Shown: piece by piece, positions 1 through 5,331 of the stretch
Layout of the letters: every line of letters begins with the position of its first letter
Position numbering within the stretch: the first letter of the stretch is position 1
Assembly (NCBI GenBank): GCA_003218815.1
Contig: QHON01000059.1
Coordinates: forward strand, 2,977 to 8,844
Length of the DNA: 5,868 nt
Source of the DNA: Verrucomicrobiota bacterium
GTDB taxonomy: Bacteria; Verrucomicrobiota; Verrucomicrobiia; Chthoniobacterales; UBA10450
Direction: 5' to 3'
Made by a program: the position numbers and the translations under genes
The notes under the pieces: model-generated
Seen by the model: the letters and a program-made list of their open reading frames with translations, nothing else
Told to the model about the DNA's origin: nothing
Database searches by the model: none

Positions 1-113
1 GCTGAGCTAACAAGCTGGCGAGTTCACCATCTTAATCGCGCACGATCTTCACTTTGTCCGAGCTAACCAAATCTGGCTCGACACTTACAATCGGCGTCGA
101 AAAAAAAGCCGGC

Positions 114-239
114 ATGCGTAAGCTTAGGATTTCAATTTTTTTCCAGCTTCTAATGCCCGTGCGGCTTGCACTCGGTGATGATCTGGCGATTTCGATTCCG
201 ATTCAGCTGACTCATGCGATCACGGAAAGTGACGAGTGA
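114..239 (+). pseudogene. Truncated relic of a secreted TolB-like propeller gene (signal peptide and first mature residues only)
   Basis: The ATG at 114 opens 41 codons. A basic start (MRKLR), a hydrophobic stretch (about residues 6-20) and a small-residue c-region (ALG, residues 19-21) resemble a Sec signal peptide. The following LAISIPIQLTHA matches the intact propeller protein at 1161-2090 (residues 28-39 there, FAISIPIQLTHA) with one difference. The DNA also matches: 180-218 and 1239-1277 agree at 35 of 39 positions, with a 26-base identical core. After this the relic diverges at once, and its last residues and stop (ESDE, TGA at 237-239) come from a 7-bp tandem repeat. No propeller blade follows. 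A frame is open further upstream to a TTG at 54 but shows no recognisable features. I infer the remains of a tandem paralogue. A genuine 41-residue peptide is possible but less likely. Confidence 0.6.
180..218 (+). repeat. Direct repeat, copy 1 (partner 1239-1277)
   Basis: This 39-bp segment matches 1239-1277 with four mismatches, and 189-214 is identical to 1248-1273. Both copies are read in the same coding frame and encode the first mature residues of a secreted propeller protein. The signal-peptide DNA upstream is not obviously alike. The two copies flank the toxin-antitoxin locus about 1.06 kb apart. The divergence and coding context favour paralogous gene starts over a target-site duplication. 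Confidence 0.75.
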
Positions 240-248
240 CCAGTGACG
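228..248. repeat. Heptanucleotide tandem repeat, AGTGACN x3
   Basis: There are three contiguous 7-bp units: AGTGACG (228-234), AGTGACC (235-241) and AGTGACG (242-248). The array begins just after homology to the intact propeller gene ends, and it supplies the stop codon of the relic. A second heptamer array with a different unit lies at 2632-2666. Three copies are few, but the perfect 7-bp period makes chance less likely. Confidence 0.7.
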
Positions 249-325
249 AACGGTTGCAAGTCCGTCAAGCGGCGGAGACGGTGGGTTCAGGAATGAAAGC
301 TGAAGCAATACGGCCTCTCGCCAAC

Positions 326-685
326 TTACGCAGCAGCCTTGAGACGCTTACGGACTTTGAGGGGTTGAACCTCATCAGTGCCAATGCCAGAGAGCAAAAC
401 CGGCTCCTGATCAGGAAATTTCGCGATTAACGAAAGGCTGCCACCCAATGCTTCGACATAGCTGCGCAATGTGGAAAGCAGGAGATCACTCCTCTGTTCA
501 AGACGTGAAACGCTGTCTTGATTGATTCCCAACGCTTTTGCGACTTGGACCTGTGTCCGTTCTCGAGCGCGACGCAGTTCTTGCCGCGTCATCTCCTCCG
601 CAATCAATTCTGCAGCTCGCTTTTCTACTTTCTTGCGCCGTGCCGGGCCCAAGCGTCCGATGGCGTCATTTACATTCGTAGGCAT
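326..685 (-). CDS. XRE-family antitoxin, HigA-like (partner of a Gp49/HigB-type toxin)
   Basis: This 119-residue cytoplasmic DNA-binding protein has a basic, Ala/Glu-rich N-terminal helix (about 15-33), a Cro/C1-type helix-turn-helix (about 34-64: TQVQVAKALGI, then recognition helix INQDSVSRLEQ), and the segment RSDLLLSTLRSYVEALGGSL (65-84). That last segment is typical of antitoxins paired with Gp49-like HigB toxins. Family members bind and neutralise the toxin and repress their own operon. The toxin gene lies upstream on the same strand, four bases from toxin stop to this ATG, giving the toxin-first order of higBA loci. An AGAGG ribosome-binding site at 693-697 overlaps the toxin stop and supports this start. 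Length and frame look intact although the toxin is frameshifted, so it may now act as a solitary repressor or neutraliser. Family assignment is firm; current function is inference. Confidence 0.88.
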   Translation of the reverse strand: MPTNVNDAIGRLGPARRKKVEKRAAELIAEEMTRQELRRARERTQVQVAKALGINQDSVSRLEQRSDLLLSTLRSYVEALGGSLSLIAKFPDQEPVLLSGIGTDEVQPLKVRKRLKAAA

Positions 686-689
686 GGAA

Positions 690-1080
690 TTACCTCTTTT
701 TCGTTTGTTTTATTCGATTGAGATGAGAGTCAAATCGTTCATCAGCTTTCTGGATTAGTTTGCGATAAAATCTCTTCTCGCTGCCGCCTGATTTATCTCC
801 AGCGACAAGCAACAAAGCTTTGCGCCTGGGGTCGAAGGCAAATGCGACTCGCCAAACCCCACCAGCCGCTGTGAAGCGGAGTTCTTTCATATTGGCATGG
901 CGAGATCCATTAAGTGTATCGACGTGCGGTCGCCCTAATTGCGGGCCCAAATTGTTGTAGAAGAAGCGTCATGGCAAGAAGCTCGTCCTGGACATCTGTG
1001 TGTAGTTTTTCATATTCGGGTTGAAATTCGTCGCCGAGCTCAACCGCCCATTTCACAGCTGAATATGTGCCATAATCCAT
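690..1080 (-). pseudogene. Frameshifted HigB-like toxin of the Gp49/DUF891 (RelE-superfamily) type
   Basis: Intact relatives are small ribosome-dependent mRNA interferases. Two overlapping frames make up the gene. The N-terminal part starts at ATG 1080 (an in-frame TGA lies three codons upstream) and reads MDYGTYSAVKWAVELGDEF, then VQDELLAMTLLLQQFGP, then leaves the family pattern and stops at 910-912. The C-terminal part, one base out of phase, reads GPQLGRPHVDTLNGSRHANM, then KELRF, VWRVAFAF, LLVAGDKSG and EKRFY, ending at 690. Both frames share Gly-Pro at the GGGCCC run (943-948). Removing one base there gives an uninterrupted 129-residue protein with the junction FGPQLGRP, near the usual family length. 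A GTG at 1056 (VKWAVEL) is an alternative start. A real inactivating insertion, an assembly error, or much less likely a programmed +1 shift would explain it. The antitoxin follows four bases later. Confidence 0.85.
693..697 (-). promoter_or_regulatory. Ribosome-binding site of the antitoxin
   Basis: On the minus strand AGAGG lies seven bases before the ATG at 685, and the toxin stop codon TAA follows it directly. The site sits at the very end of the toxin frame, which suggests translational coupling. It is the clearest Shine-Dalgarno in the window. Confidence 0.65.
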
Positions 1081-1160
1081 ATGGAGTCAAATACATATTA
1101 AATTACCACAATTCAAGGACCTGTGTTGCCTAAGACCATGATATTCAGTGTGTTGTCAAT

Positions 1161-2090
1161 ATGATGATCAGACGCTTCCTCCGGTTTCCGCTCTTTGCCT
1201 TAGTGGTTTCGCTCGTTTCGCGGCATGTTGCGGGGGCTGATTTTGCTATTTCGATTCCGATTCAGCTGACTCACGCGCAGAACTTCGATCCGTCGCCGTC
1301 ACCGGATGGCAAAAAGTTTGTCTTCATTTCGGTCATTTCGGGCAAGGAACAGCTTTTTACCATGGATGCCGACGGCAAGAACATCGTGCAGCTCACGCGC
1401 GATGATGCCGACCACGAAGATCCGGCCTGGTCGCCGGATGGGAAGAAGATCGCGTTTGTTCTCATCACCAAGGAACGGACCAGCATCGCGGTCATAAACG
1501 CTGACGGCAGCAACGTCGATTTGCTAACGCCGAAGGAGCACAACACGATTCACCCGAACTGGTCGGCGGACAGCAAGCAGGTGATCTATTGCACGAACGA
1601 CGATCTCGCGCCGCCGAAGAAGAACGAGGCGCAGATTAACTTTGTCGATCTTGTGACCAAAGAGATCACGCCGCTCATCACCGGCGGCATTAATACTTAC
1701 GGATCGTGGTCGCCCAACATGAAACAGATCGCCTTCCGCAAAATCATTGGCGACGGGAACTCGGAAGTTTTTCTGGCGAACGCCGACGGCTCGAACCTGC
1801 GAAATTTATCTAACAATCCATTCTTCGACGGCTGGCCGGCGTGGTCGCCCGATGGGAAGAAGATCGCGTTCGCATCCAATCGGCGCGGGCACGGCTACCA
1901 GATTTTTGTGATGGACGCCGACGGCGCCAATGTGCGCCTCATCGCCAACACCGAAGGGCGCGGCACCGCGCCGCGCTGGTCACCCGACGGAAGGACGATT
2001 TATTTCACAAATTGCGTGGAGAAAGATTACGGAACGGACTGCGAGATCTTAATGGTGCGATCTGAGCCGCAACCCTTGAAGGCGAACTGA
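1161..2090 (+). CDS. Secreted TolB-like six-bladed beta-propeller protein (PD40/WD40-like repeats)
   Basis: A Sec signal peptide covers about residues 1-26: basic MMIRRFLR, hydrophobic core 9-19, AGA before the likely cut at Asp27. The mature part has six PD40 units near residues 44-57, 88-100, 132-144, 181-193, 226-239 and 271-283. Each is a version of P-x-W-S-P-D-G-K-K-I-A-F, and DADGxN loops recur between them. The whole mature protein is therefore one closed propeller. It lacks the N-terminal domain of true TolB, so it should not be named tolB; TolB-type propellers bind proteins or peptides in the periplasm, and no ligand can be read here. The start is the first of two consecutive ATGs, and no Shine-Dalgarno is visible. 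It follows the divergent toxin start after an 80-bp A/T-rich gap and precedes another secreted-protein gene by 31 bp, so the two may be co-transcribed. A relic of a paralogous start lies at 114-239. Confidence 0.9.
   Translation: MMIRRFLRFPLFALVVSLVSRHVAGADFAISIPIQLTHAQNFDPSPSPDGKKFVFISVISGKEQLFTMDADGKNIVQLTRDDADHEDPAWSPDGKKIAFVLITKERTSIAVINADGSNVDLLTPKEHNTIHPNWSADSKQVIYCTNDDLAPPKKNEAQINFVDLVTKEITPLITGGINTYGSWSPNMKQIAFRKIIGDGNSEVFLANADGSNLRNLSNNPFFDGWPAWSPDGKKIAFASNRRGHGYQIFVMDADGANVRLIANTEGRGTAPRWSPDGRTIYFTNCVEKDYGTDCEILMVRSEPQPLKAN
1239..1277 (+). repeat. Direct repeat, copy 2 (partner 180-218)
   Basis: This is the partner of 180-218 and lies at the junction of signal peptide and mature protein in the intact propeller gene. 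The 26-base core 1248-1273 is identical to 189-214. Confidence 0.75.
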
Positions 2091-2121
2091 TCCGAGCACC
2101 TGGCTCCTTCCTGATCGCATC

Positions 2122-2631
2122 ATGTGGTTTCGTTCAATTCGAATGTTTCTAAGCGTGGTCGTGGCATGCACCATTTGTCACGGGCAAACTAAGAAACGCT
2201 CGGCCATTCAGTGGAAGCCGTCTGATTGCACCAGTCCATTGCTGTTACCGGAAGGTCTCTACGATCTCTCGCAGTTCGGCAAGGGACAATACCGGATCGA
2301 CGGCAAAATGTCGGCCGGTCATTTTGACTGCATCTATTTTATCTTTCAGCCAGACGCTGCGCTCAATCCCGAGACTGTCGCCGGAGCGACCGAATCGTCG
2401 TTTGTGGTCAAGGACACGAAAGTTATCTGGCGCAGCTACAAGACGATCGTCGAAGGTCGTCCCGTCATTCGCAAGGAAGCCGTCATGCCGAACATTCTGC
2501 CGCATGAAAAGCAAGGCAATAGTTCGGATTACATCTGGATCCGAGTGGATGCTGATTCGCAACCGATCCTCGATCAATTAACGCCGGCGGCCGAGGAAAT
2601 CCTGCGCGATTTGGCACAGCCACAGAGCTAA
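2122..2631 (+). CDS. Secreted protein of unknown function
   Basis: I do not recognise the family of this 169-residue protein. The N-terminus looks like a Sec signal peptide: MWFRSIR is basic, residues 8-18 are hydrophobic, and cleavage is plausible near Gly21-Gln22. The mature part is mixed polar with no further membrane segment. Two cysteines remain after cleavage (Cys36 in SDCTSP, Cys70 in HFDCIYF) and could form a disulfide if exported. The C-terminal end (DADSQPILDQLTPAAEEILRD) is acidic and probably helical. The start is the first ATG after the upstream stop; a second ATG at 2143 (Met8) would shorten the basic region. It sits 31 bp after the propeller gene on the same strand, so co-expression is plausible. 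Its stop abuts the heptamer array that separates it from the convergent Kelch gene. Confidence 0.78.
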   Translation: MWFRSIRMFLSVVVACTICHGQTKKRSAIQWKPSDCTSPLLLPEGLYDLSQFGKGQYRIDGKMSAGHFDCIYFIFQPDAALNPETVAGATESSFVVKDTKVIWRSYKTIVEGRPVIRKEAVMPNILPHEKQGNSSDYIWIRVDADSQPILDQLTPAAEEILRDLAQPQS

Positions 2632-2666
2632 TCAGAAGTCAGAGATCAGAGATCAGAGATCGGGAG
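2632..2666. repeat. Heptanucleotide tandem repeat filling a stop-to-stop gap
   Basis: Five 7-bp units run head to tail: TCAGAAG (2632-2638), TCAGAGA three times (2639-2659) and TCGGGAG (2660-2666). The central copies are identical and the outer ones each differ by one or two bases. The array starts at the first base after the upstream TAA (2629-2631) and ends one base before the stop codon of the opposing gene (2668-2670), so it is the whole spacer between two convergent genes. There is no stable hairpin or T-run, so it is not an obvious intrinsic terminator. Confidence 0.8.
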
Positions 2667-2667
2667 T

Positions 2668-3726
2668 TTACGGGATGAGTTCCCACGTGTCACCCAACGG
2701 CACTTCGCTGTTTTGGCCGCCGAAGATAATCACATGGCCCAGCGTCGAGTCATAAGCCATTCCTGCCCCTTCACGCGCCGGAGGCCGTCGCGCAGTTCGC
2801 AATTGTTGCCAATCGGATCCCGTCCATTCCCATGTTGTGTTTTGGTCTACGCCACCGCTTCCGCCGCCGAACAGAACCACCGCGTCCAAGTTCGGATCGA
2901 ACGCAGCCGAGGCGGAGTAGACCCATAAAGGTTGGGTGCTCGGAAATTGTAATGTCCATGCCGTGCCATCATAAGTCCAGGTATTGACCGGATTGATGTC
3001 AGCAAGACCACCAAATAAAACCACCTCGCCGGTGACAGCATTCACCCCAACCGCAGCGGACGAGCGAGCATACGGCAGCATGACGAGAGACAATTGGTTC
3101 CAGTCGGAACCGGTCCATTGCCACATCGAGTATTGGTAAAAACGTCCATCGAATCCGCCAAGCACATCGACGCTGCCATTCGGATCCGCGAACACCATCG
3201 GACTCGTGACAGGCAGGGGCGAATGCGCGGGCTGGGCCCGATTCCATCGCAAAGTCTTGCCGTTCCAAATCCAGGTATCGCCCAGATACCTTGTCCCGTT
3301 GTATCCGCCGAAGAGCACGACCTTCTGGGTCGAAGCATCGTAAGCTATCTGCGCGGCCGCTCGCCGGGGAGGTGAGATAGGTGTTGCCACTTGCGACCAG
3401 GTAGTTCCATCGAATGTCCAGGTGTCGTTAAGATATCCAGTACCGTCGTATCCGCCAAACATCACTATTTTCCCGCTGGCGGGGTCGTAAGTCATCGCCA
3501 GATACGAGCGTGCCGGAGGAGAAGTCGCCGGGGAAAGCCGCACCCAACGTTCGGGGCGCCGGCCATCGGCAGTTGCGCTCGAGGCGATCGATACGACAAC
3601 GCAACACCCGACGATGCTGGCGAGAAAGAAGTGCCACAGGGTTCTTTCACGGCGACGCTTGACCGCCTTAGCACAAGAATCTTCTGCTCGTCCGAATGAA
3701 AAATATGGAAATCGCTTTTGCTTCAT
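2668..3726 (-). CDS. Exported Kelch-repeat beta-propeller protein
   Basis: This 352-residue protein is built from six Kelch-type units marked by FGG or LGG at residues 90-92, 139-141, 189-191, 238-240, 286-288 and 335-337. Each is preceded by a YD-x-x-x-GK-V-V-like strand and followed by a TW-W-G-x-W segment (TWTFDGTTW, TWIWNGK, MWQWTGSDW, TWTYDGTAW, TWEWTGSDW, TWELIP). A single propeller follows from this. A hydrophobic stretch at about 32-49 ending in ATA (51-53) predicts a signal peptide with a long basic leader (KRRRER, 23-28), or a membrane anchor if uncut. I see no good alternative ATG, GTG or TTG nearer the hydrophobic core. Kelch propellers usually bind proteins or sugars; galactose oxidase uses the same fold, but I see no evidence for its copper site, so no enzyme activity is assigned. 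It converges on the gene ending at 2631. Confidence 0.88.
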   Translation of the reverse strand: MKQKRFPYFSFGRAEDSCAKAVKRRRERTLWHFFLASIVGCCVVVSIASSATADGRRPERWVRLSPATSPPARSYLAMTYDPASGKIVMFGGYDGTGYLNDTWTFDGTTWSQVATPISPPRRAAAQIAYDASTQKVVLFGGYNGTRYLGDTWIWNGKTLRWNRAQPAHSPLPVTSPMVFADPNGSVDVLGGFDGRFYQYSMWQWTGSDWNQLSLVMLPYARSSAAVGVNAVTGEVVLFGGLADINPVNTWTYDGTAWTLQFPSTQPLWVYSASAAFDPNLDAVVLFGGGSGGVDQNTTWEWTGSDWQQLRTARRPPAREGAGMAYDSTLGHVIIFGGQNSEVPLGDTWELIP

Positions 3727-4048
3727 CGGGCGGAGTTAAACTACTGAACATGCATGCTGTCAAATCGATCGAACGACAACAGAACGGGTATCAGACACAG
3801 CGCGGTGTAACGGCCACCACACTCCAAATTCATACGCGGGTTGGCACCCCTTTTTGCCATTCCGAGTGAAGTCGCGGAATCTCTAATTTTTTTGGCGAAG
3901 GAAGAGCAAGAGATGTCTCGACTTTCGCTCGACATGACAAAGTGGATTCCTCGGCCACGCAAGAGGCCGCGGATCGATTTCATTGCATGAAAAAGTTTCC
4001 CAGAAAAAAAGTACGAGCGGTCATAATACGAACTACTAACGACGATAG
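3727..4048. other. 322-bp intergenic gap with a palindromic repeat-like segment
   Basis: The gap lies between the Kelch gene start and the epimerase stop, both on the minus strand, so it should hold the Kelch promoter, but I cannot point to a convincing one. An 80-codon open frame at 3741-3983 (minus) has an unconvincing composition and no recognisable domain, and I do not call it. The middle part (3851-3941) has nested palindromes, described separately. The flank at 3981-4010 is A-rich. No tRNA is seen. Confidence 0.6.
3851..3941. repeat. Palindrome-bearing intergenic repeat-like element
   Basis: Two hairpin-forming parts lie about 30 bp apart. The first has a 6-bp stem ATTCCG/CGGAAT (3859-3864 with 3875-3880). 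The second has ATGTC/GACAT (3912-3916 with 3930-3934) with an inner CGA/TCG pair. Wording such as GTCTCGAC and GCTCGACATGACA resembles short dispersed intergenic repeats I have seen in several bacterial phyla, but that is memory, not a search. No second copy exists in this window, so its status as a repeat is inferred. Confidence 0.4.
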
Positions 4049-5104
4049 TCAGTCGCTCTTAACCGCATGAAAAATTTGCTCTAAAATTTCGCGCAGTCCG
4101 AAACGAAATTGCCACTGCGGATAATGTGATTGAAATTTTCGCACATCGCTGATCCACCAGACGTGATCGCCGATGCGGTTGGTCTCCTCATAATGCCAGG
4201 TGAGCTTGCGGCCGCTAATTTCTTCACACAGCGAAATCGCTTCCAGCATCGAGCAATTGCAAAAGCGCCCACCGCCCATGTTGTAAACTTCCGCGACGCG
4301 CGGCTTATCGATGAAGGCAGCAAAGGTTTCCACCAAATCGAAACTGTGAATGTTATCGCGCACCTGTTTACCCTTGTAACCGAAGACGCGATAAGGCCGG
4401 CCGATCACGCAACACTTCATCAGGTAGGCCAGAAAACCGTGCAACTCCGCGCCGGCGTGCGCCGGTCCCGTCAAACAGCCGCCGCGAAAACAGGCCGTTG
4501 GAATTCCGAAATAGCGGCCATATTCCTGCACCAAAATATCCGCCGCGACTTTCGAGGCTCCGAAAAGTGAATGCTTGGTCGCATCGATACTCATGGTCTC
4601 GGGAATCCCCGGTTCGTATTCGTGACCAGGCTCGATTTCCCAGCGCTTTTCGAGTTCGCGCAGCGGCAGACGATTCGGAGTGTCGCCATAGACTTTATTC
4701 GTTGACGTAAAAACGAACGGTGCCTCGGGACAATTTTTCCGCGCCGCCTCGAGCAAATTCAGGGTGCCGTTGGCATTAACGGTAAAATCAGTTTGCGGAT
4801 CGCGAGCCGCCCAATCGTGCGAGGGTTGCGCCGCTGTGTGCACTACGGCGCGAATGGTGCCGCGATATTTGGCAAAGAGCGCGCTGATGGATTTGGCATC
4901 GCGAATGTCGAGTTCGTGATGTTCATATTCACGCAAGTTTTTCACCAGCTCGTCACGCGTTGCTTTAGTCGAAGCCTCCGCCCCGAAAAATTGCGCCCGC
5001 ATGTCATTGTCGATACCGACGACACGCAGCTCTTCCTGCGCAAAACGTTTCGCCGTTTCCGAACCAATCAGGCCGGATGACCCGGTGACGATAATTGTCT
5101 GCAT
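4049..5104 (-). CDS. NAD-dependent nucleotide-sugar epimerase, extended SDR, CDP-paratose 2-epimerase-like
   Basis: This 351-residue cytoplasmic enzyme opens with a Rossmann beta strand and the dinucleotide loop GSSGLIG (8-14). Asp32 in VVGIDND ends the next strand, as in NAD-binding members. HTAAQPSHDW (89-98), TSTNKVYGD (133-141), CFRGGCLTGP (205-214) and RVFGYKGKQVRDNIH (239-253) follow the extended-SDR epimerase layout, and the length fits. Segments such as SIDATKHSLFGASK, AELHGFLAYLMKC, YNMGGGRFCNCSMLEA and ETNRIGDHVWWISD recall proteins annotated as CDP-paratose 2-epimerase (CDP-paratose to CDP-tyvelose) or as general NAD epimerases, so the sugar is not certain. The usual YxxxK catalytic pair appears as Phe181-x3-Lys185. 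An in-frame TGA lies directly before the ATG at 5104, which fixes the longest start; no Shine-Dalgarno is evident. No other sugar-pathway or glycosyltransferase gene is in view. Confidence 0.88.
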   Translation of the reverse strand: MQTIIVTGSSGLIGSETAKRFAQEELRVVGIDNDMRAQFFGAEASTKATRDELVKNLREYEHHELDIRDAKSISALFAKYRGTIRAVVHTAAQPSHDWAARDPQTDFTVNANGTLNLLEAARKNCPEAPFVFTSTNKVYGDTPNRLPLRELEKRWEIEPGHEYEPGIPETMSIDATKHSLFGASKVAADILVQEYGRYFGIPTACFRGGCLTGPAHAGAELHGFLAYLMKCCVIGRPYRVFGYKGKQVRDNIHSFDLVETFAAFIDKPRVAEVYNMGGGRFCNCSMLEAISLCEEISGRKLTWHYEETNRIGDHVWWISDVRKFQSHYPQWQFRFGLREILEQIFHAVKSD

Positions 5105-5133
5105 TCAGGCCGAGTTTAGAAGTGGTTTTAAAA

Positions 5134-5282
5134 CTCGGAAACCCTCACCCAACCCCTCCCAAATGGACCATTCCTGTGCCCTCACTGGCACTGGCGTGTC
5201 CGTCTCTCCCCCGCGGGAGAGAAGGGGGCGAGGTGGTACCTTCTCCTCGTGGGAGAAGGTTAGGATGAGGGCGTTCTCCGAG
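5134..5282. repeat. Nested inverted-repeat intergenic element
   Basis: Complementary ends enclose inner hairpins. The ends are CTCGGA (5134-5139) with TCCGAG (5277-5282), and CCCTCA (5142-5147) with TGAGGG (5266-5271). One inner hairpin is TCTCTCCC/GGGAGAGA (5203-5210 with 5215-5222, 4-base loop). Another is ACCTTCTCC/GGAGAAGGT (5238-5246 with 5252-5260, 5-base loop). The flanks CCCTCACCCAACC and GGTTAGGATGAGGG are imperfect mirror copies. The layout resembles widespread CCCTCACC...GGGAGAGG intergenic palindromic repeats of many bacterial genomes. It fills most of the space between the lactonase and epimerase genes, both on the minus strand. No T-run follows either hairpin, so an intrinsic terminator is not supported, though the hairpins could shield an mRNA end. 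Confidence 0.72.
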
Positions 5283-5331
5283 AATCTGCATCGCCAATTT
5301 CATTTTTGAAACCGCTTGTAGAGCAAGTAGT

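Noticed and set aside
32..115. Minus-strand frame (ATG at 115, stop at 32-34) giving a 27-residue peptide that ends SSDKVKIVRD
   Set aside because: The composition looks protein-like, but it is short, has no ribosome-binding site or known family, and overlaps the start of the relic on the other strand. It could be the tail of a broken gene, but I cannot support that.
236..430. Plus-strand frame of 64 codons
   Set aside because: It overlaps the antitoxin end in antisense, starts inside the heptamer repeat and has no recognisable feature.
1062..1090. Possible promoter for the toxin-antitoxin pair (minus strand TTGACT at 1090-1085, CATATT at 1067-1062, 17-bp spacing)
   Set aside because: The -35 fits well but the -10 is weak, and the transcript would start near the GTG at 1056, requiring a leaderless start. 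It overlaps a short palindrome TCCATATGGA (1076-1085) that could be an operator, but nothing tests this here.
2632..2666. Heptamer array considered as a CRISPR-like or attachment site
   Set aside because: The units are contiguous 7-mers without spacers, and no integrase or cas gene is present.
3741..3983. 80-codon minus-strand frame in the Kelch-epimerase gap
   Set aside because: It runs through the palindromic repeat-like segment, has no domain or signal peptide, and its composition looks like translated non-coding DNA.
4130..4570. Long plus-strand frame (146 codons) opposite the epimerase
   Set aside because: It is antisense to a well-supported enzyme gene and has no family features; it is a shadow of the coding pattern on the other strand.
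5203..5260. Two GC-rich hairpins considered as a terminator for the lactonase transcript
   Set aside because: Neither is followed by a T-run on either strand, and they belong to a larger nested palindrome, so a repeat element explains them better.
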